A stretch of 64,000 nucleotides of DNA, taken from Cristatella mucedo (taxonomy: Eukaryota > Bryozoa > Phylactolaemata > Cristatellidae). Within the stretch, counting starts at the first letter, position 1; each line of letters starts with the position of its first letter. This document shows positions 34,113 through 47,350 of the stretch, one piece after another. The stretch lies in the NCBI GenBank assembly GCA_009760855.2, contig WPIO01000069.1, forward strand, positions 1,539,501 to 1,603,500. The letters are read 5' to 3'. Under the pieces are notes generated by a model that ran no database searches, was not told where the DNA came from, and saw only the letters and a list, made by a program, of their open reading frames with translations. Made by a program: the position numbers and the translations under genes.

Positions 34113-36696
34113 CATGTGTCTCCATCTGTAACTCCACTAAGGCATAAAGACTATTTGGGTGCGTAGCAGGAGAGTTTTTTGTATAGCCCACTCACAGCCT
34201 AAGCGGCTCTCGGTATGCACTCAGTAGCCAACAGACGTAGTCTTACTCAACGAATAGAAAGTGGGAAGCATGGCAGATTCAGGAGAGCCGTTTAGGTAGT
34301 AGCTCAGGAAAGCTGAAATGGATGAGCCATAGTCAGCAGCAGGAGGGTAGTTTTTTCGGTGCCTAAGAATAGTGGAAGCACTTTCCACAGTCTAGGACCT
34401 GCAGAGGTCTAGCTTCTGTCGCTAAAGGCCTTTAAGCTGAGAAGTGGAACGGCTAATTTATGGTCCACGAAAGACCTCATAGCACGAAGAGGCTGAAGAT
34501 GGTGCAGTACCTCTGCTAGATACGAAGGAGCCCTGCCCTGGCAGGCCTTGTGGGATAGCTTAAGAACTTTGCCATGTATCCGATACTCAACCGAAATCCA
34601 CCCTGGATCTTTTAGCGAAGGAGAAATGTGTTCGAACCTCTTGGGCTGGAAGACTAACCTTGCAGCCATATTCATAGTCAGCTGCAGTGGCGTAGTTGCT
34701 TTCTTTGGTAGCTACAGCCAAAAGTGCATTACAGTAATCAAGCCGAGACAGAACTAAGAAGCTAGTTTAATTGTGTGCTAGCCACTGTGGAAGACAGCTC
34801 TTTATCTTGGATACGGATCGAACGTGATGGCCAGCTGCAGACGCAGTCTTACGAATGAAGCTTTTGAAATTTAGGCAATTGTCACAAATGACATCTAAAT
34901 TTGGAGTGCATAGTGACGGTCGCACAACAGCATCACTTATTAGATGAGCAAAGTTTTTTAATCCAGCCACAGGCTTAGGATGTGCAGTGGTTCAGTTTTA
35001 TCGTCATTTAGTTTTAAGAAGTTTTCCCACATCAATGATTGACTGTCGGCAAGATATGCATTGAGTTTACCTGTTGCAGCTGCAGATTCTGTGGTTTCAA
35101 CGACAAATATATCTGGGAATCGTCAGAACAAAATTGACCTCCTCTTCCATGGGCCGTAATCCCTTTTCCCGGAGGTTGAGTATAAATGTTGAACAGCAAG
35201 GGACCGAATACAGACCCTAGAGGGACTCAACAGGTGACCCGTTTCATATATGAGACCTAACCCCCACAAGACACGATTAAACACAATCATATTAGTATGA
35301 TTTACACGAAGCCAGTGCTTCATCAGCGAGACCGATCGTCGTCTTCAATCGTTCAATTAGAACAACTGTAACAACGGTGTCGATGGCAGCTGCCAGATCT
35401 AGCAGAGCTGTGTGAAGCTGAGTGACATTTCCGTTATCACTGCAACGTAGAATGCCATTGCTAACAGGCGGGAGAGAAGTTTCACTTGAGTGATGCCTGT
35501 TGAACCCTGATTGAAATATTTCTGACATTTCCTTCTTTTCAAAATGTTTAACGAGCTGGTTAGCTAATCTTTTTCAAGAATATTTGACGAGAAAGGAAGA
35601 TGGTAACCTGGGCGATAGTTTTTAAGGACCTCTGTATCTAATCCAGGCTTGTGAGTGTGGCTCTAACGATTGCTGATTTGAATGACATGGGGGAGAACCC
35701 TGTTCACGAAGAAGCATTAAAGATCTTGGTTATGGTTGGGCTACTTTAGACTGCTATGAATACGATATAAATGGTGGTATAGGGTCCTTAGGAAACGAAC
35801 AATTTTTTGCTTAACCTTGTTACGATAGTCACATTGCATGCAGAAACTTCGGATAATCTTTAAAGGAAGGTCACAGGTTGTGATTATGAAATTACTTCAG
35901 TCGGAGGGGGTTTTTGTAGTCGTGAAAGAGTGCAATGTTTTCAGTAAAGAAAGCAGAAAATCTTTTGACTGAGCCTATAACATCTGGAGAGTCAGACCTC
36001 CCAGCATTGGCCAGTAGACGGTTTACCCTATTAAAAATCTATTTAGGGTCCAACTGGCAGGAATTCAGCCTTCGAGTAAAAAACGAAGCCCATGGGCTTT
36101 AATGAGCTTCCGAGTGTAAACTCGAAGGTAGTCTTTGAAATTGACTAGATCTGCATCAGACTTCAATTTCTTTAAACGACGTTCAAGCCTGAGCTTAACC
36201 CAGAAAGTCTTTGAGGGTTTGATTTTCAATTGGAAGGAATCTCAGCGACTCTGTATGTTGATAGCATGAACGGGTGCAAGATTGTCAAATGCACTCGATC
36301 AAGTCTTTTTTACTGCATCAGCGAGGTTATTGATACTGCAGTTCGAGTCTGAATGCTGATTTAGAAGCCTTGTACCCGAAACATATTTCAAAAATTGTCA
36401 ACGTGAATGCTTTGTAAGTTACGTCGCTTGTTAAGCTTACATTACCCTGCACGTACAAGGGAGCAGGAACAGTAAACGAGACCGAGCTATGATCCAATAG
36501 GGTCAGTGGGCACACCACCAGGTAAGTGGAGAGGACATTATTAGTGATCACAGGATCTAGAATATGGCCACCGACGTACGTGGGTGGTATAATTAACGTG
36601 TTGGACCACACCAGAACTTCCTCGACTGTCAAGAAATGAGTGGACCTTGCTTTTACGAAGGTTGTTGACGTGATTATTTAAGTCTCCAGAAATTAG

Positions 36697-36935
<239 letters not shown>

Positions 36936-36942
36936 TGTGTGT

Positions 36943-37090
36943 GATGGGCTGGCTTGGTCTTAGCGATTAAGGTGCTCGTCCCGACTAAGGTCTGACTTGA
37001 GGTCGTGGGCTCGAGTACCGAGGCATATGTGAAGCGCCTGAATAAGGATTAAGTACTCTTGGGGCGCTATATAAATGAATTATATATACA
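36943..37090 (+). mobile_element. SINE-1 copy inside LINE-B
   Basis: tRNA-derived head with an A-box-like TTAGCGATTAAGGTGCTCG and B box GGGCTCGAGTACC about 40 bp apart, followed by GTGAAGCGCCTGAATAAGG, GATTAAGTACTCTTGG and GGCGCTATATAAATG. The last part is the LINE-A tail (GTAAAGCGCCTAG...GATTAAGTTCTCTGAGGGCGCT) with small changes. It interrupts the LINE-B endonuclease between the YRHP and GDLN motifs. Confidence 0.75.
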
Positions 37091-37775
37091 CCAATATTTC
37101 AGCGAGGAGCTCTAAAAACTGTTCTAAAAACCAGTTTTGACAGCCAGAAGGATGTCGGTATGTCACAACAGTGAGAAGCATTGTCTTTGATTAACACCGG
37201 ATTGCAACTGATTCAAATTATGGCTCATTCCAAAGACCATACACGTTATAGTAAAACAATTCGCAAACAAAATTTGAAAACCAGCCCCAACCTTTTCAGA
37301 ATACACGGACGGAAAAAATGAGATCCATGCTGGGGTGGTCTTATATATATAGCTACTGGAGCAGGGCTTTATCCAAGTTTCGGAAAGCAGAAATGCATCT
37401 AGCTCCTCCTGGACCACCTGATTGTTGATAGGTAGCCCCGTGGTTTTTGGCGAGCGGACATTTAGTACGGGTAATTTAAGAGGCCGTCCAAAAACTGGGC
37501 AACGGCGATGAAGTGGCTTGTATTCGCGTCGGCCTGGCGTCGGCCTGGCAAACTTGGGCCTTCGATTTCGAATTGGACCTCAGCAACGGCCCCCTGTTGG
37601 CGTTTCGCAAATTAATGGGCCACGGCAGGTGAGCTACTCCGGAAACGAATACTTTTTAGCGCTTTAAACGTACTCAGGTTAGATAGCCGAGCTGTTGATG
37701 GGGCAAACGCAGGATGCAGGAAGGTTCTCATTGACCCGCCGAAGAAGGCCCGCAGATCAGTATCGGCTAACGATA

Positions 37776-39962
37776 CTAATAATAATAATAATAATATTGC
37801 ACTTGATAAAGCGCCCTCAGAGAACTTAATCTCTTTCTAGGCGCTTTACATTTGCTGCAACGTGATACGCAATAGAATAGTAAGTAAAATCATGCTTGAA
37901 AAACAAACAAAATGAATAACATGGTTAGGGGTTACATGCACTGGGTCAGCATGCAAATGTGGTTAGTGGCAGCATGAACAGTGTCAGCACGCATAGGCAC
38001 ATCGAGGACGAATCACAAGGACCCACTAAATGCTGTCCTAAATAGGTATTTTTTTAAGTTTCTTTTAAATGTGGTCAGGTCAGGGGATGTTCTGATGCAG
38101 GTCGGGAAGGAGTTCCAGGCTGTGGGAGCATACGAGCTAAATGCACGGTCTCCAAAGGATTTAAGGTTTGTACGAGGTATTTCTAGACTGTTGGATTCCG
38201 TAAAGCGAGTGGTACGATGCTTTGCCTGATGGGGTAGTATCTCTGAAAGATAGGCTGGAGCCATAGAATGAAGAGACCTAAAAGTGAGCGACAAAACCTT
38301 GAAGTCAATCCGTTGCTTGACTGGTAACCAGTGCAGGTCGGCGAGAAGTGGAGTAATGTGGCAACTGCGACGCTCACGACAGACAAGCCTAGCTGCAGAG
38401 TTTTGCACCAGCTGCAATCGCCTGATCGCACATGCTGGTAGGCCAGTAAGCAGTGAGTTGCAGAAGTCGAGACGAGATGTCACGAATGCATGGACCAACT
38501 TGGACGTGGTATCCTTATCTAAACAAGCCCTAATTTTAGCAATGTTATGAAGCTGAAAATAGGCTGATTTGACTGTGGAGCTGATGTGGTAGTCTAACGA
38601 GAGGTCGCTTTGGAATATGACACCTAGATTTCGAGCTGGTGCAACTGGAGATATGCTGGCAGAGCCAATTTTGAAAGTCAGCCTTTCCAATTTCTGAATA
38701 ACACTAGGTTTGCCCATAACTAGTAAGTTAGTTTTATCATCGTTTAGTTTTAGAAAATTTGCTGCCATCCATGATCGGATGTCATCAATGCATGCAGCAA
38801 GTGAGTTGAGAGAATTTGAGGTGCTCGAAGGCTGGGAGGGATCAAAGCAAAGGTACAACTGAGTGTCATCCGCATAGAAGTGAAAGCCTAGATTGTGCTT
38901 GGCAATCACATCAGCGAGAGGGAGAGTATAAACGGTGAAAAAGACCGGACCTAGCACAGAGCCCTGAGGTACTCCATATTTTAGAGGTACTTCAGATGAT
39001 CTTTGTCCATTCACGTCAACACTCTGGAGTCTCCCACTGAGATAGGACCTGAACCACTGCAGAGCAGTGCCAGTGATGCCCAGGCGAGATGAGAGGTGCT
39101 CTAGAAGTACTTTGTGATCGATGGTATCAAAAGCTGCCGAAAGATCGAGCAAAACAAGAAGAGACACTCTACCCATGTCTGCATTCCTAAGTAGGTCGTT
39201 GTATACCCGAAGCAATGCTGACTCTGTGGAGTGATTAGCTCTAAAGCCAGACTGGAACTTACTAGCAAGGTGTGAGGTTTCGATATACGAGTTCGGCTGG
39301 TCTGCCACGACCCGTTCCAGTGTCTTTGACAGGAATGGTAGAAGGGAGACTGGGCGGTAGTTGCTTAAGTTCGCTTGGTCTAGTGTAGCTTTCTTGAGAA
39401 GTGGCCTGACTAAAGCTTTTTTGAAAGGTGCTGGGACCTGACCTGAGGCTAATGACATATTAATGATGTTGGTTATGCATGGCAGCAGCAGATCAATGCA
39501 ACGTAGGAGCAGGACAGTGGGAATAGGGTCCAGTGGACTTGTTGTCTTCTTTGATTGAGATACGAGCTTTAGGACTGCATCACTAGTGACCTGTTTAAAT
39601 GCAGACATTGAGGCGCAGCCGGGAACCGAGGAACAGCATTCTAGTGGGAAGGTTGTCATCGCACGGATGGATTCCCTGATTTTGTCTATCTTCTGCACAA
39701 AGAATCGAGAGAAGCGATCGGCTAGATCATCACAAGGATCATCAGGTAAGGAGCTAACCTGGGAACGGTTGAGGAGATGGTTTATTGTCGACATCAGCAT
39801 TTTTGGATTGTGCATCTGTGATTCAACAATGTTTCTATAGAAGCTAGACTTAGCGTTCGCTAGGATCGATTGGTACGACCTACAGTAGTCTTCATATGCC
39901 TGTCGATGGACAGTTAGTCCGGATCTTTTGTATGCCTTTTCAAGCTTTCGTTTAGTAGACGA
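37776..39962 (-). mobile_element. Young LINE-A copy, 5'-truncated, RT frame open
   Basis: It starts with (AAT)n and the reversed tail at 37776 and ends abruptly at about 39962, inside the linker before RT (STKRKLEKAY). The RT frame is open throughout and closely matches the full-length copy. It is inserted in the 5' region of the minus-strand LINE-B. Confidence 0.93.
38013..39962 (-). CDS. LINE-A reverse transcriptase, truncated at the N-terminus
   Basis: About 648 residues of L2/CR1-type reverse transcriptase, which would copy LINE RNA at a nicked target. Motifs in order are NYRPVSLL, the palm A motif LDLSAAFDTIDHK, GVPQGSVLGP, the catalytic YADD in HFYADDTQLY, and SWMAANFLKLNDDKT. The endonuclease is absent because the insertion was 5'-truncated. 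The frame is colinear with the copy at 48287-51154 without any indel and differs at about 16 residues by my count, for example YADD here against YGDD there. A start codon exists only in the flanking DNA at 39968, so expression would be accidental. The copy cannot move by itself but is an informative young sequence. Confidence 0.9.
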   Translation of the reverse strand, partial: SSTKRKLEKAYKRSGLTVHRQAYEDYCRSYQSILANAKSSFYRNIVESQMHNPKMLMSTINHLLNRSQVSSLPDDPCDDLADRFSRFFVQKIDKIRESIRAMTTFPLECCSSVPGCASMSAFKQVTSDAVLKLVSQSKKTTSPLDPIPTVLLLRCIDLLLPCITNIINMSLASGQVPAPFKKALVRPLLKKATLDQANLSNYRPVSLLPFLSKTLERVVADQPNSYIETSHLASKFQSGFRANHSTESALLRVYNDLLRNADMGRVSLLVLLDLSAAFDTIDHKVLLEHLSSRLGITGTALQWFRSYLSGRLQSVDVNGQRSSEVPLKYGVPQGSVLGPVFFTVYTLPLADVIAKHNLGFHFYADDTQLYLCFDPSQPSSTSNSLNSLAACIDDIRSWMAANFLKLNDDKTNLLVMGKPSVIQKLERLTFKIGSASISPVAPARNLGVIFQSDLSLDYHISSTVKSAYFQLHNIAKIRACLDKDTTSKLVHAFVTSRLDFCNSLLTGLPACAIRRLQLVQNSAARLVCRERRSCHITPLLADLHWLPVKQRIDFKVLSLTFRSLHSMAPAYLSEILPHQAKHRTTRFTESNSLEIPRTNLKSFGDRAFSSYAPTAWNSFPTCIRTSPDLTTFKRNLKKYLFRTAFSGSL

Positions 39963-40237
39963 TGACATCGCACCTTATGCTAAGATGTCCTGTTTTGCGT
40001 AGCAAGTCCGAGGAAAGCTCATAAATATGCACAGCGACGATAGCAGCCGAATACCAGAATGTATCGGGAAAAAATAAGGTAAAGGACGACACTGTGCTAG
40101 GAGTCGACCGAGGCGGCTTTCTAGAGAGCGAAGGAATGAAAAGAAGAATGTTAACCAATATACTTGTAGTGTTAACACTGGTCTATTACTGTAACAGCAT
40201 AAAGCGACACAATGAAGAAGACGATAGTGAAAAATGA

Positions 40238-40364
40238 TTTGGTGCTGCGGTTAAGGTTCTCGCCCCAACCAATGTCTTGCTGAGGGCTTGAACTCGTGCC
40301 CAAGGCTTGTGTAAAGCGCTTGGATGGAGATTAAGTTCTCTTAGGGTACTAACAAATAAATTGT
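40238..40364 (+). mobile_element. SINE-1 copy
   Basis: A-box-like TGGTGCTGCGGTTAAGG, spacer TTCTCGCCCCAACCAATGTC, B-box-like GAGGGCTTGAACTCGTGCCC, then the tail GTGTAAAGCGCTTGGATGG, AGATTAAGTTCTCTTAGGG and an A/T-rich end. The tail is very close to the LINE-A terminus. The copy lies just outside the LINE-B 5' end. Confidence 0.75.
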
Positions 40365-40426
40365 ATTTTCTGCATACAACTAAATGAAAATGCAGTTTAA
40401 AAGCACGGTGCTCAATGAAGAAAGAT

Positions 40427-40548
40427 ATATGTTGAAAAGGTAAATAATGCAGATGATATTGTTATTACACCATTGCATAGACTATCTATATGTTGAAAAG
40501 GTAAATAGTGCAGATGATATTCTTGTTACACCATTTCAAAGACTCTAT
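40427..40548. repeat. 61-bp unit, tandem duplicate
   Basis: Two adjacent copies of a segment starting TATATGTTGAAAAGGTAAAT and containing TGCAGATGATATT and TTACACCATT differ at only a few positions. No coding meaning is apparent. Confidence 0.85.
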
Positions 40549-41270
40549 CTTGTTCATGTGGAAGTAATAATAAACAATATGCAGCTTTTTTAAATGTAGC
40601 TTGCTAATTCTAAACGAGTTTTGGATTATTATGAAGCAACCTAAAATGTATTTGAACCACTTATTATGTTAAAAACAACTAACAACAAGTTTATATTTGG
40701 GGCCCGGTGGAGACAGTGATAATCACTTGACAAGCGTTTATTTTTTTTCCCCTTAAAGCTGAACAAGCGGCCTAGTCGGCCGGTTAACGTAATTGTTGAG
40801 AATCGTACTGAAATGGAGAAACAATATTTTAGATACTTTGCCAGCGGCGTGAGACCTCCGCTTTACCTGTACAGAAAATGTACTGATATATACCAGTCTA
40901 AGCAGCATTTCCACTGCTTGATCAAGGCCAGCTGATCTGTCAGGTATTTTTCTCCGGGTAAAATACAATTAATTTGTAATTGTAAATATCCTCATATCTC
41001 TAGGCATATTTGCGATTCCTGTTGACGAGTACATTGCTTCCGTCTTCTCGCCGCGAGCGGCATTGGGTCTGCTGACACTTTAGTCTTGCTTAAGTATTTC
41101 ACTTACATTTCTTACATTTCGCATACGATGCACAATGTTGGAAAAAACGGAGCATCGACTGCAGGACATCTATGTAGCCGTTCGATTATGCTTAATTCCC
41201 TAATAAATTTCACTTATGCCTTTAGTCCATTTTATCATAAGCTTTATTTTAATTAACTAAAAGCTTGTAC
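40549..41270. other. No gene recognised
   Basis: AT-rich. The minus-strand opening at 40753-40968 includes KIPDRSAGLDQAVEMLL, which faintly recalls the segment before RT motifs, but nothing else supports it. Confidence 0.3.
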
Positions 41271-42330
41271 AATGTAATGTAACTCCTTCTGTCACTCCAC
41301 AAAGCCATAATGACTATGTGATTTATTACGCAGGAGAGTTTTATGTAGCTCACCCACTGCTTACGAGGCTTTCGGTACGCATTCTGTAGCTAACAGACTT
41401 CATCTTACGCACCAAATAGAAACTGGGAAGCATAGCAGAGTCAGAAGAGCAGTTAAGGTAATGAGTAGCAGGGAAGTTGCAGCTCAGGACCACTGAAAAT
41501 GATAAGCCATAGTCGGCAGCAGGAGACTAGTTGTCGTTGCTTAAGAATTTTGTGAAGGGCAAGTTTCACAGTCCATGACCTGCAGAGCTAAAGTTTTTGT
41601 CGCCAACGGTCTTAAGGCTGAGAGATGAAACACCAAAGTTATTGTCCACACATGACCTGGGGATGCACTGAGGTTGAAACAGGTGCAGCAGTTCACCTGG
41701 TTATGCAGGAACCAAGCCGTGCTGGGTCTTGTTTGTCAGTGCAAGAACTTTGATCCGTATTCGTCGATCAATCGACGGCCATTCTAACTCTTTTAGCGAT
41801 GGGGACGCGTGGTCAAACCTCTGGGACTGGAAAGCAAGCCTTGCTGCCATATTCATTGCCCTGCTGCAGTGGCCTAGTTGCTTTTTTCGTAGCACTGCCA
41901 GAGGGGAAGTTACAATAATTAGGCCGAAACAAAACATTGCAGTTAATTTTAATTTTTTGCAAGCCACTTTGGAAAACAGCTTCTAATCTTGGATGGGAAT
42001 CGGGCGTGATGGCTAGCTGTAGAAGCAGTCTTGCGAGTGAAGCTTTTTAAAATTTAGGCAGCTGTTACAAACGGCTAATAAATTTGGAGCGTGGGGTGAT
42101 AGTCGCACAAAGCATTACCTATTAGAAGAGCAAGGTCTTTTAATGCATCCATGTGCTTAGGTTTTCTTACGAGCAGTAGTTTGGTTTTATCTTGATTTAG
42201 TTTCAAGAAATTTTCCGATATCCAGGATCGAATGTCGTGAATCACCTGACTTACACTTAATGCGTATTGAAGTGTACGGCTAGATAAGGAGACATTGCTC
42301 TGGTTATTTACGGCCGTTTCTGCAATCATT
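41271..42330 (-). mobile_element. LINE-B copy, 5'-truncated
   Basis: The reversed 3' end CAATGTAATGTAACTCC is followed by the complement of the LINE-B UTR and C-terminal RT, including SRAMNMAARLAFQSQRFDHA and SWISENFLKLNQDKTKLLL. It stops at about 42330. Frames are broken. Confidence 0.83.
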
Positions 42331-42449
42331 GGAATATGTGTATAATATAGTATTTCTCGTTAATTAATGCTTAAATTTAGAATTATACGTAAAACAACTG
42401 ACATCGCATCTGCCTCTCATTTGCAATCTCTCCCTTTGCCTGGGAATGC

Positions 42450-42590
42450 CTGATCTGGTGGTTAGCGAGCAATACGACTGCCTCCCAGGCTCTGTCTAGG
42501 TCGGATCATCCCACTTGTGTTTGGACGGCCTACTGAAAGAAGCCATTATCCAGCAGCCTCTGGCGATTAATATTTCGGCGAAACTAGTTT
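42450..42590 (+). mobile_element. Possible old SINE-1 copy
   Basis: A-box-like TGGTGGTTAGCGAGC and B-box-like GGTCGGATCATCC are about 45 bp apart, followed by a tail with GGACGGCCTACTGAAAG. Weak; alternatives are chance or another tRNA-derived repeat. Confidence 0.25.
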
Positions 42591-42769
42591 GCACTTTTAC
42601 GGAAAGTCAGCAATGCAATTTCTAAATTAAATACATTTTGGTGGCTTACGGTAGATTAGCGGATTTAGCACTAAATTGTTATAATAACCCCCAAAGTCCA
42701 CAGTTGTTTGGCTTCTTCAGGTCTAGCTGGACTTCTACGTCGGCCTTAGTATCCCCATAATCTCCACCT

Positions 42770-43095
42770 CTCTAGGGAGAACATATTAGCTACTTTATGT
42801 TGACCAGTAATCAACGATGCTGACATAAGCTTTCGCTCAGCAGGTCTCAGACTTTGGAACTCGCTTCCATAATCCTTACTCAGTGACACATATTTACCTG
42901 CTGCCAACCGTGAAACATCCGTCTAAGAAGTTGTGGGCTACTGTTTGTATGCTACTGACTAGCTTAACTTGCGTCTTGACATAGCCAATGTTTTCACTTT
43001 CTCTTTGTTGCTGGAAGTAAAGTCAGTTTTTACCGTATGCCTATACAAAGCATCGTCGGCGTAAATGGGGCTTCAGAAGACTTTACATTATAATA
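42770..43095 (+). mobile_element. LINE-B 3' fragment, diverged
   Basis: GCTTTCGCTCAGCAGGTCTC, GACTTTGGAACTCGCTTCC and TCACTTTCTCTTTGTTGC align in order with the end of the LINE-B frame and UTR. It lies head to head with the minus-strand LINE-B at 41271-42330. Confidence 0.65.
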
Positions 43096-45264
43096 CAAGC
43101 TTTATCTGCTTTGATTAATTTAGTTACAGACATATTGGCTGTCGACTACCAAAAATTAAGGTTTTACAGAACAAATAGCTGCCTTATACAGCCTACACGT
43201 TCTTTTACATTGGGACATCTATGTCTTCAACTGCAAGCCATCTCAATATTGATAGTTCAGGAGGTTAAGAGAGAAAACCTACTAATAAAAAAAGCTATAC
43301 TGGTAAGGCTCGAGACGATTTAAGCTGTCATCCAAGGCTGAAGCCCAAATAATTAAAGAGGGACCATTCCCAAACATTTCAAAGGATATTTGTACATAAA
43401 TATATTAGTTGACAAAGACTTGGTTTCTGCTTTTTTGCATAATGTATAAAATTATATCACGTTTGGCTATAGTTAAGGGCATAGATTATGAGGCAGCCCT
43501 GATCATGCATTTGCCTTCCATAGGCTGGAAGCCGAACCTCAAATTTTGTTTAGGAAGACAGTTCAGCTAAATGCATTAATGCTTTTTAGAAGCGGATTTG
43601 GAATGATCTTACTTTACTTTTACCTTAATAATCAGAAGAGTCAGCGTTTCTGTGACACCATTACTCAAAATACTCCCGATCTGTAGCATTTTCACGTGAT
43701 AAATAACTCTATTAATGGGAGATAATCAATATCTCATAAGATTAAACGGCCCTTATTGGGTTGGAGGCTGTAACTTTTGCCTCCGTTCAAAGGAGACTAG
43801 AGGGTTAGAATTAAACTCGGAAACCTTTGAGTTATTGTTTAGTGCAGATTAAAAGTTGAGTCGCGATCGTAATAGTGAATTGTTTATATCGAATAAGTTA
43901 GCTCACAAAATAATAAAAGTTAGCTCACAAAATAATAATTAACATTCTGAACTTACGTCAGCAGTACAATCACCAACTTCTATTAATACTATATCCCAAT
44001 ATATTTATATGCAAAGCCTAAAGATGAATATTAGGCACTGATAAACTTCAGATTATTTGAGGCTCAATTTAAGAACGTGGGAGATAAAATAAGTGGAAGA
44101 CTGGGATTAGAGTAATGCTGTACGATACGGTTTCTGAATCGACAAACGTTTTGATTTTTGGTATTGCTTGATTCTGTTATTTGATGCAGTCTCAACTCGC
44201 GAGTTTATAAGCAAAATATGGCCTTTGCTTCGTTCTTTAGACAGTTGCCTAAGAAATCAGTAAAGCTCCCTAAGATCTATCACCAACTTTACCACCATAA
44301 CTGCAAACTAACTCTTTGCAATATTTCTCTGTATCCTTAAGCAGCATACTTGGCCATCTCTTGAATAATGGTATTAAACAAAATATAAATGCACAAGAAT
44401 TCCGTAGGATAATTAAGAAACTTTGCTTAAAATTTATCCTTGGAAAAAATTTAAATTCCTAGCCATTTATTACGTGCAAGCTGTCTAGTATAACCATGAA
44501 TAACCAGAAAAAGCAGGTACGAAGATGTAATTCATCTATCATTCGCCCACCACTAAGCAGTTATTCAAATCCGAAAGCACTACGGAACCCAAAAATATAT
44601 AATTAGGCTACATTATCCATTACAAAACTGAATTTATTTTGCTTCGAAATATTATCAAACACTTGTTACAAATGAATTTTATGGAAGTCTATAAGTCCAT
44701 CTACAGGGCTCTTGACATAAAGTCTCAGTAGTGAGGCATTGGATAAATGCTAACAAAGTCGCGAAAAAATACTACAGAGGAAAAGACTCAAAGGTTAGGT
44801 TTTATTAAAACCCTGTCGCATAAAGTACAGTTATATTATATGTGATTTTTCACTGCAATAAATAACAGTATGTGCTTACATGCATAGCATTACAAAATTG
44901 TGTATGTGCTTATCTGCTTTACCCAGGAAAAACGCATATGTATTTACCCTTACTATAAGAATACTTTGGTGTTATTGAAAGAGTAATGCAAGTTCAAAGC
45001 AGCTAACCTTAAAAAATATCGAACCTAAAAATTTACCCGGAAAAGTTATGATCGATCTTCACCATTGAATTATCTATTTTGTTAAAAATTCAATATATCC
45101 ATACAAAAAGATGCTACTTAAAACTATGTTTTCAGAAAATCTGCAATAAATCTTATACAGGTTCCCATGGGCATTTTAAGTAAATGCTTCTTGCACTATT
45201 ACTCTATGTTATCACTGGCCAGGGTACCTGGTTAGGCAATCTTCAATATGTAGCAGCTATCATA
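43096..45264. other. Non-coding stretch, nothing recognised
   Basis: AT-rich and poor in repeats that I can match. A 20-23-bp unit, GTTAGCTCACAAAATAATAA, is duplicated in tandem near 43898-43940. Confidence 0.4.
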
Positions 45265-45610
45265 TGTGCTTTGAGATGATTGCACATGTCGGTAGACCAG
45301 CATGCATTGAGTTACAGAAGTCACGACGTAATTTAAAAAACGCATGTACCAACTCACATCTAATGCTCCTGCCTAAATATGCTCTAATTTATGCAACGCT
45401 ATGTAGCCAAAACAATGCAAACTTGGTCGCATACCTTATGTGGTCGTCTAACGGAAGGTTATTTTGGAATGTGACAACTAGATTTTGCGCCGATTCAACA
45501 GGAAAAAAGTTAGTAGAGCCAAGATTGAGCATTTTTCTTTCCGATTTCTGAATCACACTTGCTATGTCCTTCACTACTTAGATAGTTGTATCATTGCTCA
45601 ATTTAGGAAA
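45265..45610 (-). mobile_element. Old LINE-A internal RT fragment
   Basis: The complement of the HAFVTSRLDFCNSLLTGLPA to SARNLGVIFQ segment is recognisable (GTCGGTAGACCAGCATGC, GTTACAGAAGTCACGACG). Neither the 3' tail nor the 5' part is present. Confidence 0.7.
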
Positions 45611-46024
45611 TCTCACGAAAGGTGATCAAAATGTCTTTACTGCAATATACTAACCTGCTTTTATATGAATAGAAAGCAATTTGGAGAACATAAATAACGA
45701 AACATGATGGTTCAGTATCATAGTCGGATACCTACAAAATAATTGATTGTGACGTCATAATGGAAACTAAGTCGTAGCTCAGCCACGTTGATCGTGAGAA
45801 GTGTTCTTTCGAAAATTGAAGATAATATTGCTCATAAGACTGATATAACTTGAATCAAGCTATTCTTTCTAAAAGATATACATATGGATATACGCGAATC
45901 AAATCTCTCACTCTGAACTTAAAGCTATTAAATACTATTCGGAGTTTTAAATGGTGGTTCAAATCTTTAACTCCTCTATTAAAACTTTAATATTTATTGA
46001 ATTGATTCTTACCAGGTTGAATAG

Positions 46025-46185
46025 CCTCTTTTTATTGCGACAGAAGAGCCTTTAAGGTTATCTCCACCGCTTGCATCGGCGATAAAGGATCGCTCACCCC
46101 AGAAATCGAACCCACGACCTCGGGACCGAGGTCGTGAAAGAAACTGCCTTACCTGGGGTGCCATAACGGCTCACTGATATTGAGT
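46025..46185 (-). mobile_element. SINE-1 copy, minus strand
   Basis: Read on the minus strand: A-box-like GGCACCCCAGGTAAGGC, a short stem CGACCTCGGTCCCGAGGTCG, B-box-like TGGGTTCGATTTC, then GCAAGCGGTGGAGATAACC, TTAAAGGCTCTTCTGTCGC and AATAAAA. The tail is a drifted form of the LINE-A-like tail. Confidence 0.55.
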
Positions 46186-46384
46186 ATTACTCGGAGTTTT
46201 ACTTGTCATCTCAATACAGCATCTACACTGAGATGTTGTCATTGGCGTAGCTTTAAGGCCTTCACAATGTAAGCTACATGATATTTCAAAGGTTGTGAAC
46301 TTTATATTTTAAGCCACGACTGATCAGTTAATCCATTTTTAAGCAACTTAATTTAGACTTCTTCACTTATCTGTGTCACCCCTC

Positions 46385-47350
<966 letters not shown>

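Noticed and set aside
38183-38550. Overlapping small frames on both strands inside LINE-A
   Set aside because: Shadows of the reverse transcriptase frame; the same shadows recur at 50617-50984 and 28557-28775.
40753-40968. Reverse-transcriptase-like fragment KIPDRSAGLDQAVEMLL
   Set aside because: A single weak resemblance without a following palm motif or family tail.
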